Positions 52,601 through 60,791 of a stretch of 64,000 bases of DNA are shown here, in pieces. The notes beneath the pieces are model-generated. The model had not been told where the DNA came from. It ran no database searches and saw nothing but the letters and a program-made list of their open reading frames with translations. Made by a program: the position numbers and the translations under genes. Each line of letters opens with the position of its first letter. The stretch's first letter is position 1. Origin of the DNA: Novosphingobium fluoreni (GTDB lineage Bacteria > Pseudomonadota > Alphaproteobacteria > Sphingomonadales > Sphingomonadaceae); contig NZ_JACIDY010000001.1 of NCBI RefSeq assembly GCF_014196615.1, forward strand, positions 186,001-250,000. Reading direction: 5' to 3'.

Positions 52601-54759
52601 CACGCGGCCTCCAGCGTCAGGCGGCTGCTTAGGCGACGCTTCTGCAGCTTGCGGATCACGCCCATAGATAGCTTCGCCTTGAAGCGGTCCCAGGCGGTGG
52701 GGTTGTGGATCACTTCGGCGCGATAGAACGAGGGGCACAGCGCCGCCGCCTCGGACACTTCGCCGCAATTGCCGCAGGCCACGCAGCTGTTGTCGATCGC
52801 GGCGACGGGATCGTCGCGCAGCGGATCGTCCAGCTGCTTGACCGAGAGCGAGGGGCAGCCGGACAAACGGATGCAGGCGTGATCGCCCGTGCAGACATCT
52901 TCGTCCACGCCGAACCGCTCCTTCACCACGCGCTTGCCGTCCTTGATGCGCTTGGCGATCTGCGGCTTCACCCGGCGCTGCTTGTTCAGCATGCACTCTG
53001 ACGAGGCGATGATGATCTTGGGCCCTTCATCGGTCGTCGTCAGCGCTTCGTGCAGCGTGTCGCGCATCTTGGCGACATCGTAAGTCCGATCGACTTCGCG
53101 CACCCATTTCGCGCCCACGCCCTTCACCGCATCGATGATCGGGTTGTTGGTGCTGCAGTTCGCGTTGTCGGCGCGGGAGGAGAGGATGTCCTGCCCGCCC
53201 GTGGCCGAGGAATAGAAGTTGTCGACGATCAGGAACACGCCATCGTGCTTGTTGTAGACCGCGTTGCCGATGCCGCTGGTGAGGCCGTTGTGCCAGAAGC
53301 CGCCATCGCCCATCACCGCGATCGAGCGCTTGGCGTCAGACTTGGCACCGAATGCCGAAGTGGAGGCCGGGCCCAGGCCAAAGCCCATCGTGGTCGCGCC
53401 CAGGTTGAACGGCGGCAGGATCGAGAACAAGTGACAGCCGATATCGGCCGAGACGTGATGCTCGCCCAGATCCTCGTTGACCAGCTTCATCGCCGCGAAG
53501 ATCGGACGCTCGGGGCAACCAGTGCAAAGGCCCGGCGGACGGCTGGGCACCATGGACTTGAGCTTTTCCACCTTGGGATCGGCCAGCACCGCCGAGGCAT
53601 CGGGCACAGGCGGGCGATTGCCCAGCAGGCGCGGGTCGTTCTCCTCCAGGAAAGTCTGGACGCCCTGCATGATCACGTGCGCGGTGTAGTCACCCGCCAT
53701 CGGCAGCACGTCCTTGCCACGAACCCTCGCGTTGATATCGCGGCGGCGCAGCACGGTGTTCAGCGCCTGCTCCAGGTATTCGGGCTGCCCCTCCTCCACC
53801 ATCAGCACCGCGTCCTTGCCAGCGGCGAACGCGGCGACTTCGGTGTCGATCATCGGATAGGTGACATTCATCACGTAAAGCGGGATCTGCGTGTTGCCGT
53901 AGGCGTCCGACAGCCCGAGATACTGCAAGGCACGGATGACGTTGTTGTACATCCCGCCTTGCAGGATGATGCCGACCTTGCCTTCCTCAGGCCCGAAGAA
54001 TTCGTTCAGCTTGTGATCGCGCACGAAGTCTATGGCGGCGGGCATCCGGCGCTTTATCTTCTCGTGCTCATGCTCATAAGCGGCGGGCGGCAGCACGATG
54101 CGGCCAAGATCGCGCCGGGGATGGTTGCGCGCATCGTCGATGGTGAAGGCGGGCTTCACGTTGTCCTTGCAGATGAAGCTGCCGTGCATGTGGCAGGTGC
54201 GCACCCGGACTTGCAGCATGACCGGCGTGTTCGACACTTCGGACAGCTGAAAGCCCTTCTCGATCAGATCGACGATGCAAGCGTGATCGGGCCGGGGATC
54301 GAGCAGCCACATTTGCGACTTCATGGCAAAGGCATGCGTGCGCTCCTGCATGATCGAGGAGCCTTCGCCGTAATCCTCGCCCACGATCACCATCGCCCCG
54401 CCGGTAACTCCACCCGACGCCAGGTTCGCCAGGGCATCGGAGGCGACATTGGTGCCGACGGTGGACTTCCACGCCACCGCGCCGCGCAACGGGTACATCA
54501 CCGAGGCCGAAAGCATCGCCGCCGCTGTCGATTCGTTGGCCGAGCTTTGGAAGTTGACGCCCAGTTCGCCCAGCACGTCTTTGGCGTCGGACAGCACGTC
54601 CATCAGGTGCGAAATCGGCGATCCCTGATAGCCGCCGACGTAGGAAACGCCCGATTGCAGCAGGCCCTTGGTGATCGCCAGGATCGCCTCGCCCCGGAAC
54701 TCTTCACCCGCGCCCAGACGCAAATGCTCGACCTCGCGCGCGAAAGACCGTTCCGCCAT
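52600..54759 (-). CDS. iorA: Indolepyruvate ferredoxin oxidoreductase alpha-like subunit (IorA)
   Basis: The 719-residue TPP enzyme subunit starts with a pyrimidine-binding domain (GVSYVGGYQGSPISHLMDVL, then ANESTAAAMLSASVMYPLRG), followed by a TPP-binding domain with RPPGLCTGCPERPIF, DIGCHLFSILPPF and the motif GDGGFWHNGLTSGIGNAVYN. The C-terminal ferredoxin region holds CTGDHACIRLSGCPSL and CVACGNCGEVSEAAALCPSF for iron-sulfur clusters. Substrates of the family are indolepyruvate, phenylpyruvate and related 2-oxoacids; an arylglyoxylate such as isatinate is a chemically similar option. ATG at 54759 follows GAGGTGAGAAG. It is first in an operon with iorB, behind a candidate MarR-controlled promoter. 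Confidence 0.93.
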   Translation of the reverse strand: MAERSFAREVEHLRLGAGEEFRGEAILAITKGLLQSGVSYVGGYQGSPISHLMDVLSDAKDVLGELGVNFQSSANESTAAAMLSASVMYPLRGAVAWKSTVGTNVASDALANLASGGVTGGAMVIVGEDYGEGSSIMQERTHAFAMKSQMWLLDPRPDHACIVDLIEKGFQLSEVSNTPVMLQVRVRTCHMHGSFICKDNVKPAFTIDDARNHPRRDLGRIVLPPAAYEHEHEKIKRRMPAAIDFVRDHKLNEFFGPEEGKVGIILQGGMYNNVIRALQYLGLSDAYGNTQIPLYVMNVTYPMIDTEVAAFAAGKDAVLMVEEGQPEYLEQALNTVLRRRDINARVRGKDVLPMAGDYTAHVIMQGVQTFLEENDPRLLGNRPPVPDASAVLADPKVEKLKSMVPSRPPGLCTGCPERPIFAAMKLVNEDLGEHHVSADIGCHLFSILPPFNLGATTMGFGLGPASTSAFGAKSDAKRSIAVMGDGGFWHNGLTSGIGNAVYNKHDGVFLIVDNFYSSATGGQDILSSRADNANCSTNNPIIDAVKGVGAKWVREVDRTYDVAKMRDTLHEALTTTDEGPKIIIASSECMLNKQRRVKPQIAKRIKDGKRVVKERFGVDEDVCTGDHACIRLSGCPSLSVKQLDDPLRDDPVAAIDNSCVACGNCGEVSEAAALCPSFYRAEVIHNPTAWDRFKAKLSMGVIRKLQKRRLSSRLTLEAA

Positions 54760-54780
54760 GACTTCTCACCTCGTGTTTAA

Positions 54781-54794
54781 TATGCATTTGCATA
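54781..54794 (-). promoter_or_regulatory. 14-bp inverted repeat, candidate MarR operator of iorAB
   Basis: TATGCA-TT-TGCATA has the same arms and spacing as the site at 50338-50351. It lies 22-35 bases upstream of the iorA start codon and covers the predicted -10 hexamer, so a bound repressor would block transcription. Confidence 0.75.
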
Positions 54795-54817
54795 TATTTA
54801 TGCGGAGCGTGTGTCAA
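54789..54817 (-). promoter_or_regulatory. Putative iorA promoter overlapping the operator
   Basis: On the minus strand TTGACA (54817-54812), 17 bases, then TATGCA (54794-54789) forms a plausible sigma-70 promoter. The -10 hexamer is the first half of the operator palindrome. Confidence 0.5.
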
Positions 54818-54943
54818 TGATGCGGAAAGTCGGGCGCATTTGGCCCAAACCGCACGCTGCGTGGCCTGAAACGAAATGGGGCGATGCGGGGGCTGATCTA
54901 TCCTAGGCTGTCATCAAAGCAGCCGGTGAAGAGGGGAATATCC

Positions 54944-55501
54944 ATGATCGCAGCGATCATCAGTGCGTGTCGCGGGGCCTTGCGCCAAGGCGATCGGGCG
55001 CCCTTGTCCGAAGGCGCCGGGCTGACGCGGGCCGGGTTCCTGCAACTGGCGGCGGTCGGCGCGGTGACGGCAGGGGTCGGCCTGGGCATCGGCGAAGCGA
55101 TGGCGGCCAGCCGCCGCACCATCCCGCGCGTCACCGATATCGACAAGCTGTATGACGCCTGGCAGTCGCGCTTCAACGCGGCCGATCTGGAAGGCATGGT
55201 CGATCTCTACGTCCGCGATGTCACCTACATCAACCCGCAGGGCAAGCCGATGCCGGGGCACGCCGGCGTTCGTGCCGACATGGCCGAGGCTTTCGCCTTC
55301 AAGCCGCGTATCGCCATCCATGATCGCAAGCACCTGATCTATGGCGATACCGTGCTGACCACCAATCACTGGAAGCTGTGGATGCGCGGTCCTGACGGCA
55401 AGCAGCAGGAATTGACCGGCGGCGGCATCGAAGTGCTGCGCCGCCAGCCTGACGGCGCCTGGCGCTTCATCATCGACGACGCATCGCGCTCCGCCTCCTG
55501 A
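54944..55501 (+). CDS. SnoaL-like (ketosteroid isomerase-fold) protein with N-terminal signal or anchor
   Basis: The 185-residue protein has a hydrophobic N-terminal segment (FLQLAAVGAVTAGVGLGIGEAMAA) that is a signal peptide or membrane anchor, then a cone-shaped SnoaL/NTF2-like domain: VTDIDKLYDAWQSRFNAADLEGMVDLYVRDVTYINPQG, then DTVLTTNHWKLWMRGPDG and a C-terminal GAWRFIIDDASR. Members include isomerases, hydrolases and non-enzymatic proteins, so function is open. ATG at 54944 follows GAGGGG. The gene is divergent from iorA and shares the intergenic region with the candidate operator, so co-regulation is possible. Confidence 0.82.
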   Translation: MIAAIISACRGALRQGDRAPLSEGAGLTRAGFLQLAAVGAVTAGVGLGIGEAMAASRRTIPRVTDIDKLYDAWQSRFNAADLEGMVDLYVRDVTYINPQGKPMPGHAGVRADMAEAFAFKPRIAIHDRKHLIYGDTVLTTNHWKLWMRGPDGKQQELTGGGIEVLRRQPDGAWRFIIDDASRSAS

Positions 55502-55519
55502 ATCAAGGCATATCGACCT

Positions 55520-55984
55520 TTAGCGTCGGGCCTTCCCCCGGCGCAGGGCGTTGCGCATCGCGATGCTGGAATTGATGCGGGTGACGCCGGGCAGGCGGGA
55601 CAGCACTTCGCCATGGATGCGCTCGTACGAAGCGGCGCTTTCGGTTTCCACCCGCAGCCAGTAGTCCACTTGCCCGGTCATCAGGAAGCACTCCTTGATT
55701 TCGGGATGCTTGCGCACCGCTTGTTCGAAGCGGGCGAGGTATTCCTCCGTCTGCCGATCCAGCGTGACCTGCACCACCACGCTGACCATTTGCGCTTCGT
55801 CGATATCGCCGGTGACGATCGTGTATCCGCGAATCACGCCTTCATCCTCCAGCTGGCGAATACGGCGATGGCAGGCGGAGGGGGACAGGCCGATCTCCTC
55901 CGCGATCTCGGCGTTGGAGCGCCGACCGTTCAGCCGCAGCAGCCGGAGTATCTCCTGGTCCATGCGATCCAGCTTGTGCGCCAT
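55520..55984 (-). CDS. Lrp/AsnC-family transcriptional regulator
   Basis: The 154-residue protein has the AsnC helix-turn-helix (LDRMDQEILRLLRLNGRRSNAEIAEEIGLSPSACHRRIRQLEDEGVIRGY) and the ligand-binding RAM domain (VVVQVTLDRQTEEYLARFEQAV, then CFLMTGQVDYWLRVETES). It is divergent from alr-dadA-ridA, so it is probably their local activator or repressor, responding to alanine or a related amino acid as DadR and similar proteins do. ATG at 55984 follows GGGAGGG at about six bases; the longer frame upstream is not supported. Confidence 0.94.
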   Translation of the reverse strand: MAHKLDRMDQEILRLLRLNGRRSNAEIAEEIGLSPSACHRRIRQLEDEGVIRGYTIVTGDIDEAQMVSVVVQVTLDRQTEEYLARFEQAVRKHPEIKECFLMTGQVDYWLRVETESAASYERIHGEVLSRLPGVTRINSSIAMRNALRRGKARR

Positions 55985-56180
55985 AGCCGCCCTCCCCTCC
56001 CCAACGTGATTCCAGGTTGATCCCGGCATAATCCCGGCATGATCCCATCGATCGGCAGAACCTTCACCGAATACCGCACGATCGTGCAAGACAAGTTTTC
56101 AGGCCGAACAATCTTTCAATCTTCGGTGCGTCATTCGAACGTGGATCCTATATCCTCTCTATCAAGTCCAGGAGCGTTGC

Positions 56181-57311
56181 ATGACTGATCCCGCAAGATT
56201 GACCGGCGCCGTCCTGACGATCGACCTTGAGGCGATCGTGGCCAACTGGCGTCGCTTGCGGGATGAGAGCGGCTCGGTGCATGTCGCCGCCGTGGTCAAG
56301 GCGGACGCCTATGGCCTTGGCGTGGCGCACGTCGTGCCCGCGCTGCACGCCGCCGGATGCCGGCACTTCTTCGTGGCCCACCTGATCGAGGCGCTGGAGG
56401 TGGTGGACATCCTGCCCCGCGGCAGCTTCGTGGCGGTGCTTAGCGGGCTGAACCCCGGCGCGGAGAGCGCCTGCGCGGCCGCGGGCGTGATCCCGGTGCT
56501 GAACAGCCTGGGGCAGGCACGCCGCTGGATCGCGCAGGCCCGGATCGACAATCGCCGCCTGCCCGCGATCCTGCAAGTGGACAGCGGCATGTCGCGCCTG
56601 GGCCTGCCGCCGCACGAAGCCGCCGAGCTGGCGGCGGATCAGGAACTTACCGAACGCCTCTCGATCCTGGCAGTGATGAGCCACCTCGCTTGCGCCGACG
56701 AGCCTGAAGCACCCGCCAATCTCGCCCAGGCCGAAGCGTTTTGCCAGTTGGCCGATCTCTTCCCCGGCGTGCCGCGCAGCCTGGCCAACAGCGGCGGCTG
56801 CCTGCTGGGCGAACGGTTCGCCGGTGACATCGCCCGCCCCGGCATCGCGCTTTACGGCGGCGATCCGGCCACCGGCGATCACGCGCCCTTCGCGCCCGTC
56901 GTGCGCCTGGAAGCAGCGGTAATCCAGATGCGGCAGATCCCGGCCGGCACTGGCGTCGGCTATGGCATGACCTGGCACGCGCCGGTCCCGACCCGGCTTG
57001 CCACCATCGGCGTGGGCTATGCCGATGGCTGGCTGCGCAGCTTGTCCGGCCAAGGTGCGGCGTGGTTCGGGGAAGCTCGCCTGCCGATCGTCGGCCGCGT
57101 ATCGATGGACAGCATCATCGTCGACATCTCGGCCCTGCCCGAAGGCGCGCTGGCCGAAGGCGACATGGTGGAACTGATCGGCCCGCACCAGACCATCGAC
57201 GATGTGGCCCACGCCGCGGGCACCATCTCCTACGAAATTCTCACTAGTCTCGGTCAGCGGTATCATCGGGTCTATCGCCCCGCCGCTGCGCAACAGGAGC
57301 TTGCGGCATGA
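56181..57311 (+). CDS. alr: Alanine racemase (catabolic type by context)
   Basis: The 376-residue PLP enzyme interconverts L- and D-alanine. The cofactor Lys40 lies in [10 protein letters not shown], the second catalytic base Tyr261 in GVGYGMTWH, and RVSMD (about 315-319) and the [10 protein letters not shown] substrate loop are present. AGGAG lies before the ATG. The gene overlaps dadA by four bases and faces an Lrp regulator, so its main role is likely D-alanine supply for DadA (the dadX situation) rather than only cell-wall synthesis. The length and motifs are normal. Confidence 0.93.
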   Translation: MTDPARLTGAVLTIDLEAIVANWRRLRDESGSVHVAAVVKADAYGLGVAHVVPALHAAGCRHFFVAHLIEALEVVDILPRGSFVAVLSGLNPGAESACAAAGVIPVLNSLGQARRWIAQARIDNRRLPAILQVDSGMSRLGLPPHEAAELAADQELTERLSILAVMSHLACADEPEAPANLAQAEAFCQLADLFPGVPRSLANSGGCLLGERFAGDIARPGIALYGGDPATGDHAPFAPVVRLEAAVIQMRQIPAGTGVGYGMTWHAPVPTRLATIGVGYADGWLRSLSGQGAAWFGEARLPIVGRVSMDSIIVDISALPEGALAEGDMVELIGPHQTIDDVAHAAGTISYEILTSLGQRYHRVYRPAAAQQELAA

Positions 57312-58561
57312 AGATCGCCGTTCTGGGTGCCGGCGTCATCGGCGTCACATCCGCGTGGTACCTGGCCAAGGCCGGGCACGAGGTCGAAGTGATCGACCGC
57401 CAGCCCGGTCCGGCGCTGGAGACCAGTTTCGCCAACGCCGGGCAGGTTTCGCCGGGCTACTCCGCCCCCTGGGCCGCGCCGGGCATTCCGCTCAAGGCGA
57501 TGAAGTGGCTGACGATGAAGCATTCGCCGCTGGTCTTGCGCCCTGGCCTGGACTGGCAGAGCTGGCGCTGGGTCAGCCAGATGCTGCTGAACTGCACCGA
57601 AACCGCCTATGAGCGCAACAAGGGCCGCATGGTGCGCATCGCCGAATACAGCCGCGACCGTCTGGAAGACCTGCGCGCCGAAACCGGCATCGCCTATGAC
57701 GAGCGCACGCAGGGCACCTTGCAGCTGTTCCGGACGCAAAAGCAGCTGGACGGCATCGGCAAGGACATCGCGGTGCTGCGCGCATACGGCGTGCCTTACG
57801 AGGTTCTCGACGTCGAGGCCTGCGTGGCGGCCGAGCCGGGCCTGCGCCAGATGCGCCATACCTTCGTGGGCGGCCTGCGCCTGCCGCATGATGAGACGGG
57901 GGACTGCTTCAAGTTCACCAACGCGCTGGCGCAACTGGCCACCGACAACGGCGTGCGGTTCCGCTTCGGCACTTCGGTCTCCGCACTGGAGCATGACGGC
58001 AGCCGCATCACCAGCGTGCGCACCGCGTCCGGCGTGGAGCGGTTCGACGCCGTGCTGGTCGCTTGCGGCAGCTTCTCCCCCGCGCTGGTCCGGCCGCTGG
58101 GCATCACGCTGCCGGTCTATCCGGTGAAGGGCTATTCCATCACCGTGCCTATCATCGACGAAGGCCGCGCGCCGGTCTCCACTATCATGGACGAGACCTA
58201 CAAGGTGGCCATCACCCGCCTGGGGGACCGCATCCGCGTGGGGGGCACGGCGGAAATTTCGGGCTTCAACACGCGGCTGGATCCCGCTCGCCGGGAAACG
58301 CTGGAGACGTCGGTAGGCAGCCTGTTCCCCGGCGCGGCGGATCTGGCCGCCGGCAGCTTCTGGACCGGGATGCGCCCGATGACGCCGGACGGCACGCCGG
58401 TGATCGGCGCCACTCCGTTCGCCAACCTGTTCCTCAACACCGGGCACGGCACCCTGGGCTGGACGATGTCCTGCGGATCGGCGCAACTGATCGCGGACAT
58501 CATCTCGGGCCGGAGCCCCGCCATCGATCACGCCGACCTGGGCGTGGCGCGATACGCCTGA
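57308..58561 (+). CDS. dadA: D-amino acid dehydrogenase DadA
   Basis: The 417-residue FAD enzyme oxidises D-alanine and other D-amino acids to 2-oxoacids and ammonia, passing electrons to the membrane chain. The dinucleotide motif [25 protein letters not shown] opens the protein. Family stretches include [32 protein letters not shown] and the C-terminal [22 protein letters not shown]. It overlaps alr by four bases and is followed after 29 bases by a RidA protein, which would hydrolyse the imine product. The start is ATG, fixed by the overlap. Confidence 0.96.
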   Translation: MKIAVLGAGVIGVTSAWYLAKAGHEVEVIDRQPGPALETSFANAGQVSPGYSAPWAAPGIPLKAMKWLTMKHSPLVLRPGLDWQSWRWVSQMLLNCTETAYERNKGRMVRIAEYSRDRLEDLRAETGIAYDERTQGTLQLFRTQKQLDGIGKDIAVLRAYGVPYEVLDVEACVAAEPGLRQMRHTFVGGLRLPHDETGDCFKFTNALAQLATDNGVRFRFGTSVSALEHDGSRITSVRTASGVERFDAVLVACGSFSPALVRPLGITLPVYPVKGYSITVPIIDEGRAPVSTIMDETYKVAITRLGDRIRVGGTAEISGFNTRLDPARRETLETSVGSLFPGAADLAAGSFWTGMRPMTPDGTPVIGATPFANLFLNTGHGTLGWTMSCGSAQLIADIISGRSPAIDHADLGVARYA

Positions 58562-58590
58562 CCTCATTTTCTCCGCAAAAGGGCTATAGC

Positions 58591-58935
58591 ATGACTATCC
58601 AACGCATCGAATCCGGCACCCGCATGAGCCAGGCCGTGATCCATGGTGACACGATCTACCTGTCGGGCCAGGTGGGTGAGCCCGGTTCCAGCGTGGCGGA
58701 CCAGACCCGCCAGGTCCTGACGCAGATCGAGGACCTGCTGGCGCTGGCCGGCAGCGACAAGTCCAAGATCCTGATGGCCACCATCTGGATGGCCGACATG
58801 GCCGACTTCGCCGAAATGAACACCGTGTGGGACGCTTGGGTGGGCAGCAAGGACGCCCCGGCCCGCGCCACGGGAGAGGCCAAGCTGGCGACGCCGGACT
58901 ACAAGGTGGAAATCATCGTCACCGCCGCACGCTAA
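58591..58935 (+). CDS. ridA: RidA/YjgF-family imine deaminase
   Basis: The 114-residue protein belongs to the Rid family, which hydrolyses reactive enamine and imine intermediates from amino acid metabolism. The start RIESGTRMSQAVIHGDTIYLSGQVGE, the core DQTRQVLTQIEDLLALAGSDKSKILMATIWMADM and the conserved Arg in PARATGEAKLATPDYKVEIIVTA are all present. It stands directly behind dadA, where it would act on the imine released by D-alanine oxidation. It is complete; the longer frame upstream is dadA's shadow. A strong terminator follows. Confidence 0.94.
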   Translation: MTIQRIESGTRMSQAVIHGDTIYLSGQVGEPGSSVADQTRQVLTQIEDLLALAGSDKSKILMATIWMADMADFAEMNTVWDAWVGSKDAPARATGEAKLATPDYKVEIIVTAAR

Positions 58936-58964
58936 GGCATTTCGCCAAGAGTTCATCCCGCCTG

Positions 58965-59009
58965 GCCGCGTAGCCTGCCCGTTTGGTGCAGGCTGCGCGG
59001 TCATTTTTG
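58965..59009 (+). terminator. Intrinsic terminator of alr-dadA-ridA
   Basis: A 14-bp stem (58965-58978 with 58988-59001, two G-T pairs) with a 9-base loop is followed by CATTTTTG. It lies 29 bases after the ridA stop codon and before the convergent LysR gene. Confidence 0.85.
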
Positions 59010-59025
59010 TGGCGGACCGCCGCGA

Positions 59026-59970
59026 TCAGACGACCGAGGCCAGGCCGATGCCCTTTTGCACAGCCGTCTCGTTCTCGTCCGATATCTCCTGCGTCAGGAA
59101 ATCCACGAAGGCGCGCACTTTGGCCAGGGCATAGTTACCCTTGGAGAACATGAGGTAGAGCGGGATCTGCGCCGTCACCAGATCGGGCAAGACCACTTCC
59201 AGCCGATCCGCCGCGATATCCTGCTCCACGAAGAACAGCGGAAGATAGCTGATCCCCAGGCCATCGATCGCGGCCTGACGGGCGAAGCGCACCGAGTTGG
59301 ACGTCAGCGGCCCGCGATTCACGGTGACGGTGGTGTCGCCGGACAAGCGCCATTCGCCCACGCGCGACAAGTGCGTTTCCAGGATGCAGGTGTGATCCTT
59401 CAGGTCACTGGCGATCGAGGGGCGGCCGTTCTTTTCCAGGTACGATTTGGCCCCCACCAGCACCATCGGATAATTGCGCAGGCGCACAGCGTCCAGGCTG
59501 CTGTCGTAAGGCTCGCCCATCCAGAACGCCACGTCGAACCGGCCCTTGAGCAAGTCGGCCCGGCTGTCCGACAAGTTCACGAACAGGCGCACGTCCGGAT
59601 AGGTCTGCAGGAAACGGGGGATGATGCTGGTCAGGTCGAACAGCGAGGAGACCACCGGGGCGTTGACCTTCAGTTCGCCGCGCGGGCGCGAGGTCATGCC
59701 GGTGACGATCGTGTTCGCCTCGTTCACCTCGTCCACGATGCGGGCGCAACGGGTGTACATCTCGCGTCCGGCGGGGGTGAGCGAGACCGCGCGGGTGGTG
59801 CGATCCAGCAGCTTGACCCCCAGGCTGGCCTCCAGCCGCGCGATCTGGCGGCTGACGGCGGCCTTCGAATAGCCCAGCGCCGTCGCGGCGGATGAGAAGC
59901 CGCCGGTGGAAACCACCGCGGCAAAGGACATCATGGCGATGACATTGTTGATTTCAGGTTTATCTTCCAT
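59026..59970 (-). CDS. LysR-family transcriptional regulator
   Basis: The 314-residue protein has the LysR helix-turn-helix (SFAAVVSTGGFSSAATALGYSKAAVSRQIARLEASLGVKLLDRTTRAVSLTPAG) and a C-terminal effector-binding domain (RGELKVNAPVVSSLFDLTSIIPRFLQTYPDVRLFVNL). The form is that of the CrgA-like LysR group. It is divergent from the class III aminotransferase gene with an 821-base gap, so it may control that gene. Ligand unknown. The start is ATG at 59970. Confidence 0.92.
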   Translation of the reverse strand: MEDKPEINNVIAMMSFAAVVSTGGFSSAATALGYSKAAVSRQIARLEASLGVKLLDRTTRAVSLTPAGREMYTRCARIVDEVNEANTIVTGMTSRPRGELKVNAPVVSSLFDLTSIIPRFLQTYPDVRLFVNLSDSRADLLKGRFDVAFWMGEPYDSSLDAVRLRNYPMVLVGAKSYLEKNGRPSIASDLKDHTCILETHLSRVGEWRLSGDTTVTVNRGPLTSNSVRFARQAAIDGLGISYLPLFFVEQDIAADRLEVVLPDLVTAQIPLYLMFSKGNYALAKVRAFVDFLTQEISDENETAVQKGIGLASVV

Positions 59971-60686
59971 GCGTTTCCCTCCCGTTTGTTGATCGCCCTG
60001 TCAATATGGGGGTTTGGGGATGCCGGCCGCTCTTCGGCTCGAATCCAGGCCGTGCCGGCCCTGCCCCCAACACGTCGCCATTGTCGCTAGCGCCGGAAAT
60101 AACAAAATTTGGGCTACAGGACACTGGCCGCGGGCAAGCGCCATCGTCCGCAGGCCAGCGCGGCGATATGGCCCGAAGCAGACGGCAGGCGTTGCGGCCG
60201 GCGCTGGCCTGGCGCGACAGGCTTGGCTCGGCATTCCATCGTGCGACCGGCGAGTGGGGGAATGCGAAAGCAGGACCACACGCTCGGCTTTGAAGTGCAA
60301 AACGACCGGCGGGAAAAGCTCGCAAAAGCCCGCTGGCCCCGTTTCCGGCACTGAGGGCCGGTGGGTCGAAGTCTTGCATCGCGGTGCAGGCGCCCGTCTT
60401 GAGCACCGGCCGCATGATGCGGGGAGTGTAGAACGAGGCCTTCGTTCACCCGCACCCGCCGTGTCGGATTTCTCCGATGGCTGCGGCGTATAACCAATAT
60501 GGTTCGCTTGGTCAAGGCCTGCGAGTCGGTGGCTGCCATCATCTAGGCCAACCACTCCCGTCATCTTGATCATTTCTGCCTGCATCGGACGGCAAAGGGT
60601 AGGGCCGGCATACGCGGAGAGACGAACCACCCGCTCATTGTTGCATTCTAACACTCGCCTCAAAACGAACGCGCCATTGTTTACTA
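59971..60686. other. Long intergenic region between the LysR and aminotransferase genes
   Basis: About 720 bases without a supported gene. A minus-strand frame of 238 codons crosses it (60717-60001) but has no ribosome binding site or recognisable domain and is Arg/Pro-rich as antisense or random GC-rich frames usually are. It may hold regulatory sites, a gene remnant or an RNA. The only element I can name is the ATAACCAATATGGTT site at 60490. Confidence 0.5.
60490..60504 (+). promoter_or_regulatory. ATAACCAATATGGTT site similar to that of the TonB-dependent receptor
   Basis: The 15-mer matches the minus-strand site at 37105-37091 in all but two positions (consensus ATAACCAANATNGTT) and is itself nearly palindromic (AACCA-ATA-TGGTT). 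It lies about 300 bases upstream of the aminotransferase start. Confidence 0.35.
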
Positions 60687-60714
60687 TTGACAACCAAACA
60701 CCGAAACCTATGGT
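60687..60714 (+). promoter_or_regulatory. Putative promoter of the class III aminotransferase gene
   Basis: TTGACA (60687-60692), 16 bases, then TATGGT (60709-60714) gives a good sigma-70 match about 78 bases before the start codon at 60792. Confidence 0.5.
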
Positions 60715-60791
60715 CACTGTTGACGAATGACACTAGGCGTCGATCCCGGTCGGCGACCCGAAGCTTCCCGCATTCCAAACAGGAGAGCCCG

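Noticed and set aside
53050..54780. Open frame of 576 codons on the plus strand
   Set aside because: Antisense shadow of iorA; no recognisable domain or ribosome binding site.
60001..60717. Minus-strand frame of 238 codons in the intergenic gap
   Set aside because: No ribosome binding site, no domain and a composition (Arg, Pro, Ser, Cys) like non-coding GC-rich DNA.
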